The notes under the pieces were generated by a model that saw only the letters and a program-made list of their open reading frames with translations, ran no database searches and was not told where the DNA came from. From NCBI GenBank assembly GCA_032622095.1, contig CP136069.1, positions 87,440,958 through 87,504,957 on the forward strand: a stretch of 64,000 nucleotides of DNA, written 5' to 3'. This DNA comes from Siphonodentalium dalli (taxonomy: Eukaryota > Mollusca > Scaphopoda > Gadilida > Siphonodentaliidae). The translations under genes were made by a program, and so were the position numbers. Of the stretch, positions 20,642-32,499 are shown piece by piece. The stretch's first letter is position 1. Every line of letters begins with the position of its first letter.

Positions 20642-21992
20642 CAAGTGCCCCACTCATGATTGATGCTAGCACTGATTTATCATTGTCTGATTAGAAAACA
20701 TCTACATGTATTTGCACGATAAACCACACAAAACAGCACTACTCAATTTGCAACTAGTTGATCTAACAATAAAGTTGGTTGGGGTACCATGACGTAGAAT
20801 AAGTAAATAAATATACATATTGTAAAGTTATTAATATGACTTTTCACCACAACCTGGACGAGTACAAGAAAAACTCATACTGTACACAACATTGTATAAT
20901 GACATTTTTATTATCCATCTGTATGTTCATTCAAATTTTGGGAATAAAACTTTAGGGGTTATTTTTGGTATTTGTCTGCACTTAATTCTCTATAAAAGCC
21001 TGTATTTGATCATCAGAAACATGATTTTGGAAAAGTAAACACGGAAATGAAAAAAAAAACTCAATGCGGAAGTGAAACGTCTGCCTAATCCACAAGTGTT
21101 GCGCGCGCATCACAATTTCACGGATTCATTTCGCAATAGTAATTTGTGACGTCACAGAGTCCCAATAAAAAAGTAATGTTGCACACTTGGGAGTCCAATA
21201 TGACATTCGGGAGTCTAATATGACTTTTTCCTGGATTATCACGGGGCGGCTTTTGCCCATATTGGCGAAATTAGTGGATACAATATATATCAAAAAGCTT
21301 ATATTGAACCACCCTGCATGTAGCAACAAAGCATTATTTGGCAATGAAGTTATATTTTATCAAGGTCACTGTTTCCAAATAAATCATGCGTTTGTTTTTC
21401 ACTGTTGCCTGTGCGGTAAAGACAAACTTTCCTGCATTAAAATTACCCTTCATTATGGACTTTCTTGCCTTGTCCGATCTATGAAAATATTATATTCGAA
21501 TATTGGTTGAAAAGGGACATAACCCATCTGAACCGAAATTCAAACTTAACCTGTATTTTCTTGTGATTAATGCACATATTAAATTTGAAAACAATCGGAC
21601 AACTATAACTTGAGTTATCATCCGGACAACAAGATAATCAGCAAATTTTAAGTTGAAAATAGGCATAACTCAGAAATGGTCAGATCGAACCCAAATCAAA
21701 CTTTACTATATATATTCATGCAATTAATCCACATACCAAATTTGAAATCTATCAGATAAATATAACTTGGGGACATAAATCTGTTAAGAATTGTAGGAAT
21801 TGACCCAAATTTGAATTCGACTGGGATTTGGATCATATACCAAGATTTGTAAAATTCTGTCAAATATTTTTCTGACGGACAAACACCACTCATCTCTATA
21901 TATATAATCCCCAGGAAAAACAAATAAGACAAAATTGTCTTTTTAGGGTAAGTTGACAGATATATTTTGTGTACAAAAAAGCTGCTACTAAC
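20642..21992. other. Intron stretch, nothing coding recognised
   Basis: No exon-like frame bordered by splice signals. 21590-21900 carries phrases of a dispersed repeat (CCGGACAACAAGATAATC, AAATTTGAAATCTATCAGAT, ACGGACAAACACCACTCAT) that recur near 46420-46690. A 107-codon plus frame at 21187-21510 has no motif I recognise. Confidence 0.45.
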
Positions 21993-22148
21993 CTCTTTCT
22001 TTGGGGAACATATCGTGGAGTTGATCATCTGCTGGCCATGGTTTGTTAGGGTTATAGCCCATTGAACGCCATATGTAATATGCAGTGGAGGAACGGTTAT
22101 GGTAACCACACAGATACTGATCATCAAAATCACAGGGCAGCTCATTAT
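21993..22148 (-). CDS. Exon: MAM domain 5, N-terminal part
   Basis: 156-nt exon, phase 1-1, acceptor ATCCACAG and donor GTTAGT. It encodes NELPCDFDDQYLCGYHNRS, the MAM start signature (C-x-F-[DE]...C-G-aromatic), then AYYIWRSMGYNPNKPW, the conserved aromatic-W-R strand, ending FPKER. It is preceded by the LDLa exon at 25147 through an Asp codon and continues into 12482-12853 through Asp. The MAM module is thus split at its typical position. The intron that follows (12854-21992) is 9.1 kb of mostly hAT-type elements. Confidence 0.93.
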
Positions 22149-22730
22149 CTGTGGATGAGAATCGAAACACAAAACACTGTAATCATATCATGATAACTAC
22201 ATGCAGATTTGTCACATATAGAATACACCCACAGTGGCCGAGATTACCAAATTTTCACCATGAGTGGAATTGTGGTTTTAACGAGTGGTTAAAACAATAC
22301 CACGATCGGTGAAAATTTTGTTCGCTCAGATACGATATGGGTGCATATTATTTTTACAATAATTATTAATTTTCATTTGTTCCACAAATTCAACTACTCC
22401 ACTGTTTACCTTCAAAATATAACCTCACCGAGAGACACGGAATGTGCGTACATTTTAAGTCATGCTGTCCACCTGTTTCTAAGTCATCAGTCACTTGATA
22501 TTCCAATTCATATGTTTCCTAGTTAATATAACACTAGCAAGCTACAGTGTAGTTCTACTATGGGTATAAATGTTTAACCCATGAAATGACATTTGAAAAT
22601 TTACACACACAGTAGAAATTTATACCCCACAGTATGGTGTAAAGATGAATTTTACAAAATAGGCGTTATCCACACAATAGCAGGAGCAATAATGGCATAA
22701 AATTTCTTTCTACCATGATTAGTTACAGTA

Positions 22731-22857
22731 ATGCCATAAATAAATGACTCCTTAACCACAGCAGAATTATGGGTAATTTTTCAGGATTTAGTCGGAAATA
22801 TGGCTTGTTGCCATTCATTGGAAAGCTCTTACCCGATTATTTAGGGCATTACTGTAT
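22731..22857. repeat. Family A hairpin MITE, copy 5, internally deleted
   Basis: Left arm TACAGTAATGCCATAAATAA to GGAAAGCTCTTACC, then directly GATTATTTAGGGCATTACTG; most of the right arm is missing, so it no longer forms a long hairpin. The preceding interval 22149-22730 shows only a small palindrome (22250-22325) and nothing coding. Confidence 0.8.
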
Positions 22858-22963
22858 CTCATACTACTGTGAATGGCTTTGATTTGGCTGGCATCAATAT
22901 TTTTGTGGGCCCTCAATACTAGGCCATTTTTCATGGGTTGGAAATTATATTTTGTCCTCTTAA

Positions 22964-23217
22964 CCCTTTCTGTACTAAATACTCATTGACGAGTAGTTCT
23001 CTTAGAAATTGTTAAGATAATAAGTTCAAGAAAACACCATAGGTTTGTTGAACTTATTATCTGAACATTTCTCAACAAAGAATATGAATAATTCTGCTCT
23101 TGTATTATCTGCATGTTGTCTGATTTTATTACATGAACAACCCTCCAAATGAGTAATGTAGTATTCCAATGGCTATTTTCATAACTGAATGGAAGAATCC
23201 ATTTAGCATAGAATGGG
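22964..23217. mobile_element. TTAA MITE, family ACTAAATACTCATTGACGAG, copy 2
   Basis: Starts CCCTTTCTGTACTAAATACT after TTAA (22960-22963) and ends GAATGGG. The right flank is CTGA instead of TTAA, so one flank mutated. Collinear with 12051-12461 apart from that copy's insert. Confidence 0.75.
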
Positions 23218-23877
23218 CTGAACATGTCCATAAACACAACGTGTATTCACTGTTTATTATTACATCTTTGGATCATTATTGAGAACTTAATTAAACCTCT
23301 GGCAGTCTGGTATTAATTAATAGTATTCTTGAGACTTGATGTTGAATGTGAGATAAACATGGGTGACAAGAGTGCATGGTTGAACAATTTTGACAACATG
23401 AAAAAACACATTTAAAATGGAACTACATGTATATTATTTCTTGAAGGTGTTTTTACTACTACTTTAGTTGTGATAATTAACGAAATCAATATAAATTTTT
23501 TTGTTTAACCCCAGCCGTTTCGAGAATGTTTTTCCTTGCTAATGTGTGATTATGGAATAAAATTTATCTCAAGTTAGTTGCAATTCTGTACAATATTTAC
23601 TAACCGCGTCCACTAAATTTGATTCGGCTCAAATCAAATTTAGTGCACTCAGTTAATCAATTTTGTATAGCATTGCGACTCAACAAATATACACAGAGAA
23701 TCAAGAGAGAAGTAGTACTTCAAGAAATATTTTCATCCCAAATGTGAGCCTTGGGTTGTCTATTTCAATTCCAGATGATGAAGACCGATCACATATAAGG
23801 CAATATCAAACACATATCATCAATTGTTTTTAGTTTTGAAGTCAAATTCACTTATTCAACTGATTTATGCCATTATT
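23218..23877. other. Intron stretch with one small palindrome
   Basis: An imperfect inverted repeat spans 23577-23680 (GCAATTCTGTACA ..ACTAAATTTGATT mirrored by AATCAAATTTAGTG.. TTTTGTATAGCATTGC). Otherwise nothing recognised. Confidence 0.5.
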
Positions 23878-24230
23878 TCACCCTCTGGGTACCTCATTCT
23901 GCTTAGTTCTCTTCTTCTGGCAAGTATCAATAGTCTCAAATTAACATTGTTTTGAGTTATTTCTTCCCTTCTGGGAAGTTTCTATATCCCCTAATTTGCA
24001 GAAGATAAAATTCATAATTGAGGTGACAAATGGGTAACAGGTAACATCACCAACTTCAATTGGGGTACTTCAATCTGATCCTAGGTCTCCCATAGCAGTT
24101 GAAGCCTAAGCAGAATGAGGTTCCCAAAGGGTGGATTTTGTGATTTTAGCCCACTCTGCGGGATAGTGTTACTAAATTCACCCTCTGGGGACCTTATTCT
24201 GTAAATGACAGACACACTATTTGCAGGCGT
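23878..24230. repeat. Family B MITE, copy 6, left end truncated
   Basis: Begins in the first palindromic block (CACCCTCTGGGTACCTCATT), has the full middle and second block, and ends ACTATTTGCAGGCGTG. Confidence 0.8.
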
Positions 24231-24343
24231 GATTATGTGTGAACATTTTCTAAGAAATTTTGAGTTCAATATTGAGTGCCATATTGGTGCAAGTGCAGAA
24301 CAATATTTCCCACCGATGAATGGGAATTAAACATTCTACTTCT

Positions 24344-24420
24344 ATTTCCGACTAAATCCTGAAAAATTACCCATAATTATGCTGTGGTTAAGGAGTCGAT
24401 TATTTAGAGCATTACTGTAT
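24344..24420. repeat. Family A MITE, right arm only
   Basis: TATTTCCGACTAAATCCTGA through CGATTATTTAGAGCATTACTGTA; the left arm is absent. Confidence 0.8.
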
Positions 24421-24477
24421 ATTACCTGTTTGTCTGTCATCAGCTTATATTTCCTGAATATTCCTCCAGCTGATTAA

Positions 24478-24760
24478 AGGCCCACTTAATTTTCGAACCC
24501 CCAGATCACATTATATAAATTATTTACCATATTATATACCATTTGAAAGAGGAAGCTCCATAACATTGTATTATCGACTTATCCGGTGTAATAACTGTGA
24601 ACAGGTTGTTTTTGTTGAGGTACCGACATGTTTTTTGTTCTTAAGTTTCATCTGGATTGTACTGCAAAGTGTATTATTTTCAACGGAAGGGGAATAACTC
24701 TATATCTTAGTTTAGATTTTGTTGCATTCTGGGAGCGAGATGGGGGAGATGTTTCTATGA
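24478..24760. repeat. Dispersed repeat, copies also at 51648-51960 and (inverted) 31261-31545
   Basis: Shares AAGGCCCACTTAATTTT, ATTATATACCATTTGAAAGA, AAACTGTGAACAGGTTGTTT-type phrases and the GGGGAATAACTCTATAT phrase with the other copies. Family not identified. Confidence 0.7.
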
Positions 24761-24940
24761 TTTAAGCTATTTTCTATTACTCTATGGGCACATTCTGAGA
24801 CACAGACCTTCCAAATGGTGATGAATGATATTATTTTAATCATATCTCTTGTCACAGATTGTTATTAAAACTGTATATCAAGGCACTATAACAAAATAAT
24901 CGGTGACTAATAACATCATTCATCACCATTAAATACCCTG

Positions 24941-25134
24941 TGCCAGTGCATTCTGTTATATATGTGAGTCGCCCATAGGGAACCTCGCATATATATAAAA
25001 GATTAAGGTAAATATTGTTTGGCCAATGCATTCTCTTATATACGCGAGGCGCGCTATGGGCGACTCACATATATAAGAGAATACGTTGGCACATGGTTTT
25101 CGCAAAAAATCAGGAAGCACCCGTCATGAAAGGG
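24941..25134. mobile_element. TTAA MITE, family CCCTTTTATGACGGGAGC, left end degraded
   Basis: Contains the CCCTGTGCCAGTGCATTCTG interior, opposed ATATATGTGAG / CTCGCATATATAT palindromes and the right end GTCATGAAAGGG followed by TTAA (25135-25138). That end is 12 nt from the LDLa exon beginning at 25147. Confidence 0.75.
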
Positions 25135-25146
25135 TTAATGACTCAC

Positions 25147-25260
25147 CACAACCAAGGACTTCATCATATCCACTGGGGCACTGTTCAATTCTATCACAAC
25201 CTTCCTGAGAACGATAACATATGCCATCTCCAACACATTCAGAATAATCAGTTGGACAGT
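25147..25260 (-). CDS. Exon: LDL-receptor class A domain (second LDLa)
   Basis: 114-nt exon, phase 1-1, acceptor TGTTTCTAG, donor GTGAGT. It encodes CPTDYSECVGDGICYRSQ, EGCDRIEQC and PSGYDEVLGC: six cysteines in LDLa spacing. The acidic cage is weaker than in the other two LDLa modules: CDRIEQC replaces the usual C-D-G-x-x-D-C, though D-E before the last Cys is kept. Calcium affinity may therefore be altered (inference). It joins MAM4 (27424-27786) by Asp and MAM5 (21993) by Asp. Confidence 0.9.
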
Positions 25261-26768
25261 CTAGAAACAGAAAGAAAACATTTGTTTTACATATAAAGTT
25301 ACAGGAATGCCACAGGGAGTGGCAGGGGTGTAATTAGATGGGAGTTTTGAGGGGGTGACAGGAATATTGATATAACTGACACTGCAATACCCAATTAATG
25401 CACATCCACTATTTGTATCTGTAATTTTTTTGAATTTTTTTTACATATTTGGGATGTTCAATAAAATATGAAATAACAACAAAGGAAGTAGGACACTGCA
25501 TATATTCAAGATTCAATTCGAATATCCAATTTATCTCCATCATTGACCCTATGTTGGACATTTTGCTCATGGTGATGATGAAATATAAGAGTGTTGCATC
25601 CACGGTATTTGTTGTACTATGCTAATTTTGTATTATTAGAGGTTGGCTCACTGAGGTACACTGTCAAAAGATCATGTAAGGGACGACCTGCACAAAAGAG
25701 CTAGCATTTTATGATTGGTTAATTGTGTAATTGGAATGGTTATAGATCTGAGCCCAATTTTCGCAAATTGCATTGAGGGTGCACACATACATGTAAATAT
25801 ATCACTAGTTAGCACCACAATTCTGTAAGCAGATTATGCGGCATTGATATCAAACCAGATCGAGATTAATGATTAACTGCAAACTGCATAAATGTAATAT
25901 AAAACATTTTACTTCAATTAATAAAAGTTAAAGGGATGGGCGGCCTTCATTGTTGGTTATAATTTAGAAATAACATTATCAAATTATGATAACTTCCACA
26001 AGAATATACTAATAGTATAGCATAATGATGATGATATGAATGTGATATTATTCACAAAACATGCTTTGTGTCCGAGAAAATACAGGTCGACTGTTGTTTA
26101 CTTTCTTGCAAAAAGCGCAGTAGATTGTTTATAAGCAGAATCACGATATTGCACCATTTCCTTATTTAGATTCGTGCTCTTTATATGTCGGTAGTAAAAC
26201 CCCTAATTTGGTGTGCTTACAACTCACAATACGACTCATCACAATATTCCTTATTTGGTATGTATGACCATATATAGGTTAGAAGAAAATACTAACTGGA
26301 TTGAAAAATATTCATCTCTTTTCAAGAACAATTATATAATGTACACGTTTTGTGTCTGATCATTTCCCAATCATGAAGTAAAGTGGATTTTGATTTTGAA
26401 CTGACAGCAGGTAGGATGGGTCGATTAAAATAAAATTTTGGTGATTTGAATGCGATTGTTGATTGCGCCCATAATTTTATCTACGCATTCCACAGCGCAA
26501 CGGTACATTTTCGTTGGACATGGTACTTTCAAGTGTTTGTCTATAAACAATCGTAAGATAATGTTTTTGATATTTGTTTATATAACCAAGGGTACAAACA
26601 TGACAAAAACATGTAATGTACGCGATATTTATGATTTGTATAAGAACAACATTATATTATATAATATTCTATCTGTTTATGGCGGTTTTAGTGGATGTGA
26701 CTATTTTAAAACCTTTATCCACAGGAAAGGCCACCTGTATCTTTAATCGAAATGTATAAAACTTATAT
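25261..26768. other. Intron stretch, nothing recognised
   Basis: No exon flanked by splice signals was seen. A 98-codon plus frame (26450-26746) lacks any recognisable domain. AT-rich throughout. Confidence 0.45.
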
Positions 26769-26931
26769 ACAGTAATGCACTAAATAATCGACTCCTTAAC
26801 CACACCAGAATTATGTGTAACTTTTCAGGATTTAGTCGGAAATATGGCTTGTTGCCATTCATCGGAAAGCTCTAAAGTTACCCAAAATTATGCTCTGGTT
26901 AAGGAGTCAATTACTTATGGCATTACTGTAC
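26769..26931. repeat. Family A hairpin MITE, copy 7, right arm shortened
   Basis: TACAGTAATGCACTAAATAA at the left, full left arm to ATCGGAAAGCTC, then a shortened right arm ending GGCATTACTGTA. Confidence 0.85.
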
Positions 26932-27211
26932 AACTGAAGAATTGCACATGCAATGTTATTTTCTGTCAACATACTTACACTAAAATTTCCCCAACTACTT
27001 ATAGGGAATGAATTTGAAGAACTACGTTGTGCACTGGCAGCTAGCCAAAATCAATTCGAGATTCAATTTGATGTTGAATCAGCTTCCAGATTCGATATCG
27101 GATTTTGAATATGCTGAAAATTCCGATTCACAGGGCCCTATATGTTAATTTCATTTATAGTTCAAATCGATAATTTTTTTTATCAAATTCTAGAGATGAG
27201 TAAATGTTTAA

Positions 27212-27406
27212 CCCTTTTATGACTTGAGCCATGTGAAATTTTGTGGAAACCATCTGCCAATGAATTCCTCTTATATATGCGAGTCTCCCATTTCTCACTG
27301 AGAGCTTTCCGATGAATGACAACAAGCCATATTTCCGACTAAATCCTGAAAAGTTACCCATAATTCTGCTGTGGTTAAGGAGTCGATTATTTAGGGCATT
27401 ACTGTA
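27212..27406. repeat. Chimeric insertion: TTAA element end fused to a family A right arm
   Basis: TTAA (27208-27211) then CCCTTTTATGACTTGAGCC and interior up to GCGAGTCTCCCAT near 27291. Directly joined to TCTCACTGAGAGCTTTCCG and the family A right arm, ending TTACTGTA at 27406. The right end of the first and the left arm of the second are both missing, consistent with a deletion between two insertions. The end is 17 nt from the exon at 27424. Confidence 0.75.
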
Positions 27407-27423
27407 TATATGAATTTGCATAC

Positions 27424-27786
27424 CTAAATTAGGACATAGCCCTGCCGTGAGTGAGATATCATCCAGACCAAATTGTGTACGGTAGCCATATGAGTTCATT
27501 GCGAAGAAATTGACCACTGTCCATCCTGGATCAAGTTGTAATTGAACTGGAAGCCAGGTGTTCGTGTAGTTGAGTTGGTTGGTTGAATGAAAGATTTTTT
27601 TAGCTGTTACGTTCTGTGCAAATGGTTCATCTGGAGAGTCCTTCACATAATAGTTGACAAAGAGTTCTTGTGGAAACGAAGATTGCACAAAATAGTGGAA
27701 GGTTAGGCAACTGCTCTCCACCACATTGACTAAAGGTGATTGAATGACACACAAACGGTCAGAACAGACATCTCTCAAGAAATGAC
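27424..27786 (-). CDS. Exon: MAM domain 4, C-terminal part
   Basis: 363-nt exon, phase 1-1, acceptor CATTCAG, donor GTATGC. The translation starts HFLRDVCSDRLCVIQSPLVN after a split Gly, then SSCLTFHYF (MAM Cys-hydrophobic-F-Y strand), NTWLPVQLQLDPGWTVVNFF and RTQFGLDDISLTAGLCPNL, the conserved C-terminal strand (G-L-D-D-I ... G-x-C). Extra cysteines (DVCSDRLC) occur near the start, which may form a local disulfide. The preceding exon is 29292-29444; the next module is the second LDLa. Confidence 0.93.
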
Positions 27787-28799
27787 CTGAATGAAAAAGC
27801 AAAATTAACAAGTGCACCATATCCCCATCCAAAGCACGTTTCTATTAGCCTGTTTGCTGCTATGACATCCGTAACTATTATGGACTTAAAAGTGCATGCT
27901 GTGTGCTATATGGTCCATAGGTAATATGAACCTACTTCAGCACACTAACAGTAGGCCATTATACATAACTGGAACTCAGAGATTGATGCATCGGAATAAC
28001 TGTATCTCGAAGTTTCAAATAGTGTATAATGTTCCACGATTGTGAACGATAATAGCATATAAACTGAGTCAGTTTTATGGTTCTTGTGATATTCCAGTTA
28101 TAATTTCTCACTGGAAAATGACAATAACGTCAACATCCCAGCACACGATGTCATGATGTCATTTAGCAGCGAAAAGGTTAATATTATCAAATCCACACAA
28201 GAGAAAATTTGGTGTTGCAAATGTTTCAACTTTCACATACAAAAAGTGTTTTAAAAATAAAGATTTTGAATAAAAAATAACAATTTCAAATAGAAAATAC
28301 ATATTCCCTAATAGGATACTTACACACTGAACTCATGGTATATTCATTTTTATTCACAAAGGAGGGATCTATAAATTTTTTTATTTTCGTACGATATAGC
28401 ATAAGTACGTTTCTGAACGTTATGTGATGCAGCTTGGTCATGTGCCCTCTAGCTATATAGTAGTATGCTAGAAGCTCTTTTCCTCTTTTCTCATTTGTGC
28501 ACAAGTTAACAGGGAAGTGATATTAGTAACAATGAACCTGGACGTACTTATTGCAATAATGGTAATGTATCTATGCCGGGAATATTGTGTTTTATTTTCA
28601 GTCCCAGTTGATAGAATATGTGTGAACCACACCATGTATCCCTGGATATGTATTCCCGACAATGGTGGCTTTTCACTACAATGAGACTTAGTTAAATAAG
28701 GGCCATATATTTTAAAGGCCATATATAACTTCAAAAGAAATAGATGGACAAATTGATCACATGTGGATATTGTCCCATTCATGTTGCCTTATTAGCACA
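27787..28799. other. Intron stretch, nothing recognised
   Basis: No exon or named repeat recognised. Two overlapping minus-strand frames (28286-28504 and 28468-28782) have no domain motifs and are not bordered by splice sites. Confidence 0.45.
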
Positions 28800-28803
28800 T
28801 TAA

Positions 28804-28960
28804 CCCTTTCAGTGCCAAGCCCGATTTTTGTATCAACCCATATTTCCTTAGAGCTCTTATTTAATTTCCATCAATGTATCACATTATTATAATCATTAAA
28901 TTTGAAAAATAATCAAGGAAATATGGGTTGATACAAAAATTGGACTTGGCACTGAAAGGG
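28804..28960. mobile_element. Palindromic TTAA MITE, family CCCTTTCAGTGCCAAG, copy 1
   Basis: TTAA on both sides (28800-28803, 28961-28964). Arms CCCTTTCAGTGCCAAGC..GATTTTTGTATCAACCC and mirror. The whole 157-bp element is a hairpin with CATCAATGTATCACATTATT in the loop. Second copy at 51527-51643. Confidence 0.85.
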
Positions 28961-29291
28961 TTAAAGATCACTCAAACATGACCCTACGATAACAGAGATA
29001 AAAAGGTTGGCATGGTTGCATTTTTCACTATAAGGTCCATAACTCTGCATCAAATAAATGTGGTACACTTTTGGTACGCTCCAAATGTTTCCACAGATTT
29101 CTGTTCTAAAAATATCCCTTAAAACAAACAGTCTCATGGATGTGACAAAAAATTCTACATAAAATTTATATTAATTGATAGAAACTTTTCCAGACAGGTG
29201 TTCTCAATTCATATCTATTATTTTATATCACGGAATCTATATAAAACTTTCTAAACCATCTTTCAGTTCATGAAAATGTCAGTATAGTCAC

Positions 29292-29444
29292 CTGTCTCAT
29301 CTCCATGTGTTCTGTCGTACATATTTCCATCTGTAGAGGTATTGACAACCATAACACTATCATATGAGAGTCGACTAAACATCATATTGAATAGTTCAGT
29401 ATATCCACTGTTTCCATTCTCAAAATCGGTGTTAAAGGTCCAAC
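29292..29444 (-). CDS. Exon: MAM domain 4, N-terminal part
   Basis: 153-nt exon, phase 1-1, acceptor TATTTTCCAG, donor GTGACT. It encodes WTFNTDFENGNSGYTELFN, FSRLSYDSVMVVNTSTDGN and MYDRTHGDET. It occupies the place of a MAM N-terminal exon between LDLa (45792) and the MAM C-terminal exon (27424) and joins both in frame (Gly codons). The usual opening cysteine pair of MAM (C-x-F-E ... C-G) is absent, apart from the E-C-G contributed by the preceding LDLa. This is the most divergent MAM start in the window. The match rests on position, phase and the F-E-N-G / F-x-R pattern. Confidence 0.82.
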
Positions 29445-29551
29445 CTGGAAAATAATACAAAAATAATCATAAACAATAGCTTATATACACAGTAATAACA
29501 ACTATATTAATAAAAATATGACTAGCGAAGTTGTCTTCTTCTACAGCGCCA

Positions 29552-29755
29552 TACAGTAATGCTCTAAATAATCGACTCCTTAACCACAGCAGAATTATGG
29601 GTAACTTTTCAGGATTTAGTCGGAAATATGGCCTGTTGCCATTCATCGGAGAGCTTTCCGATGAATGGCAACAGGCCATATTTCCGACTAAATCCTGAAA
29701 AGTTACCCATAATTCTGCTGTGGTTAAGGAGTCGATTATTTAGAGCATTACTGTA
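29552..29755. repeat. Family A hairpin MITE, copy 9, near-perfect
   Basis: TACAGTAATGCTCTAAATAA ... mirrored ... TTTAGAGCATTACTGTA, with arms about 95-100 bp long nearly identical (the rare GGCCTGTTGCC variant is present in both arms). Arm-matched variants suggest recent gene conversion or a recent insertion. Confidence 0.92.
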
Positions 29756-31260
29756 ACTCTAGCCCTGAGACTTAAATCTACAGTGTGATGTCACCATACA
29801 CATAGCACTATGTTTGCAGTTTTGATTTTGTTGCAATGGCATCACGCTGCCATTAAATTCGGTCACCTTATATTAGTTTATATTCACAATGAACTAGAGG
29901 TGTGAATTTCCCCAATGGGACTAAGGATACCCCCCCCCCCCCCACCCCCCCCCCCCGTGTTATTAAACACTAAGATGCTTCACATGTCAGTAAATACTAT
30001 GTTAACATAATAAAATAACAGATTCCCCATTGCAGGTGCACAACACTAATCCCTAACACTAATCCTAAACCTATTGACTGAAAAATGTAGGAACAAGACA
30101 GTCAATGACTGTGGGGTCGCTCACCAGACTGCAAAGACTGATAAGACTGGGACTCTGGAGACCACAACAGTCAGAACTTTTCATAATCACTTTAAAAGAA
30201 GTAGATCTAAACAGGATATGTGGCCAAATTACCAAATGTACACTACTGATCACACCCCCCCCCCCAACAAGTCCCCTCCCGACTGGGCTCCAGACTCCCA
30301 AGTCTTAGGTTGGAATTACACAATTGATATCTCAAACATTCCCAATTGTTGGAAATTTCCAATCTCACAAGCGCCTTTTTATAAAATAGACCTGATGGTC
30401 CTTGTGAAGGAAGCATATTAAGAAGGAAACTGTCCTATTTTTCCAGGTTACCACATTAAAAATATCTGTATCGCAGTCAAACAAGAACATTCCATGCTAA
30501 ATAAGCCAACTAGTTCTTGGCTCTGCCATACATATTTTAAGAATTACTATGTTGTGAAATAGTTGTGTCTCTGGCAATGCCCTTATTCGACTTTGTGATG
30601 CCATTTTCACAAATCTGTCACCCAAGGTAATTTCCTACTAAATATAAGCAAAATAGGCCATTTCATTCTTGCATAGAAGACGTATGATGAATTACTACGG
30701 AGAGAAAGAGTAATGTAGCTGGCCTTGCACCTACTTGACCTGGTGACCCTGATTAAACAAATCTGAATCACACATCACCAAAGGAGCCTCAATATTAAAT
30801 GTGAACTAAATAGAGCTGGTGGTTCTTTCAAAGAACACTTTTCAAGTTTGCCAAATATGTTCTGGTGAAGTGGTGGGTGTGGGAGAGTTAAATGTCCTGT
30901 TGAAAGATTTGAACAATACATATGATAGATTGATGTTGTAATTGGGAATTAGTGACCTCTAGCAGATCTCCAGGAAATGTTTATAAAAATGTCAGACTTC
31001 ACTTGCAATTTTTTAATATTTTGTGGAGTTATGTCCCTGCCCACATTTGACCCAGTGACCTCATTTGAACAAATCTGAATGTGAGTCACCTAGGCAATAT
31101 CCACACCAACTATGAACCCATTCGGTCTTATGGTTCCAGAGGAGAAGTTTAAAGAATTGTTGACGGACGGACGAGGAGTGATGACTATAGCTCCACCAGA
31201 GACCAGAGGTGAGCCAAAAACTATTGAAATTATAGAATGACTCCCCCCCCCCCACACTTT
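29756..31260. other. Intron stretch with poly-C tract and low-grade dispersed repeats
   Basis: Poly-C at about 29932-29956. The GAACAAGACAGTCAATGACT..CTCACCAGACTGCAAAGACT phrase near 30090 recurs at 62350-62390. 30720-31200 contains GACCTCATTTGAACAAATCT and GACGGACGGACGAGGAGTGA phrases shared with 32530-33040. No exon. Frames here are short and unsupported. Confidence 0.5.
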
Positions 31261-31545
31261 GGATCCCAAAATGCAACAGAATTCAAACTTTTTTAATGGA
31301 AGGGGAAGAACTCCATCTTTAATATATAGAGTTATTCCCCCTACATTGAAAATAATTCAGCTTTTTACTGCAATCTAGATGACAAAACTCTTTGGCAACT
31401 CAATAAAAACAACATGTCCACAGTTTATTATACTGGATAAGTTGATAACACAATGTTTTGGAGCTTGCTCTTTCAAATGGTATATAATATGCCATATATG
31501 TTATATAATGTAATCTGGGGGTTAAAAAATTAAGTAGTTTACTAT
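31261..31545. repeat. Dispersed repeat, inverted relative to 24478-24760
   Basis: GGAAGAACTCCATCTTTAAT, CAACATGTCCACAGTTTATT, CTTTCAAATGGTATATAATA and AATCTGGGGGTTAAAAAATT mirror the copies at 24.5 and 51.7 kb. Confidence 0.65.
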
Positions 31546-32499
31546 TTTATATTCATTTTAGTCTATATAATTAATTTTGAGAAAACAAATTACATCTCAT
31601 TGAACAAATCTGCTAATTCCACTCCCTCAACCCATGGGGACATCCCTGCAAGAATAGGACATCTGTGATTTATTGGATGCTTGTCTACATTTTCCTAACA
31701 ATATTTCCTTAACCTTGAAAGCCAGTGCATTCTCTTAGGTGAGGCTACCTATGGGACACTCACATATATAAGACAATGCACTGGCATGATACTAGTACTT
31801 TATTATAAAATAATAAATATTGGACAAATATTAAAACTAGGAGCTCATTTCTCTTGATCAATGGTCTATTATTTTATATTCATTTTATTTTAGTATATGT
31901 AATTGGTTTTGGAAAAACAATTACATCTCAATGAACAAATCTGAGAAATTTGCCCCCTCCCCAAACATATGTGGGGACATCCCTGCGAGAATAGGACATG
32001 TGTGATTTATTTGGATGTCTGACTATATTGGCCTAACAATATTTCCTTGATCTTGAACCCCAGTGTATTCTCTTATATATAGGAGAATACACTGGTGCAG
32101 GATCTTTTTGCTGTACCAGCATAGCTCTGGTAATGAAATGGTTAATACTAATACTATTATAAAATGTGTAAACTGTCAAACAGTTAGAGTTGTATTTGAG
32201 ATTGCTGTAAACACATTGGACTAAATTTCATTCACACACATCTTTCTCTCTTAGCCTGATAAATGTGGATATTGAGATAAAAGTTAATTACTTTATAATG
32301 ACTGGACACACAGCTGTGAGCACTGAGAATTAAGGCTGGTAAGTTCCTGGCATGTCATATAACTAAAGTGTAAGGCTTTTAATGGGGTGAACCTTGCAGG
32401 GATCTCTGGTGTGGGGTGGCAGGGACATGCAATGGTGGGGGAGGTGGGGTGGAGGGTGGGGGGGGGTGGGGGGCAAGGGTTTAAAACAAGGATTTGAAT
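31546..32499. other. Intron stretch with TTAA-family interiors and a G-rich tract
   Basis: 31560-31800 and 31868-32110 are a duplicated pair (ATTACATCTCAATGAACAAATC, GGGGACATCCCTGC, AATAGGACATGTGTGATTTA, then the GTGCATTCTCTTATATA interior of the CCCTTTTATGAC family). A G-rich run (GGTGGGGTGGAGGGTGGGGG) lies at 32440-32470. No exon. Confidence 0.55.

Noticed and set aside
26450-26746. 98-codon plus frame
   Set aside because: No recognisable domain, no splice context, AT-rich composition like the surrounding intron.
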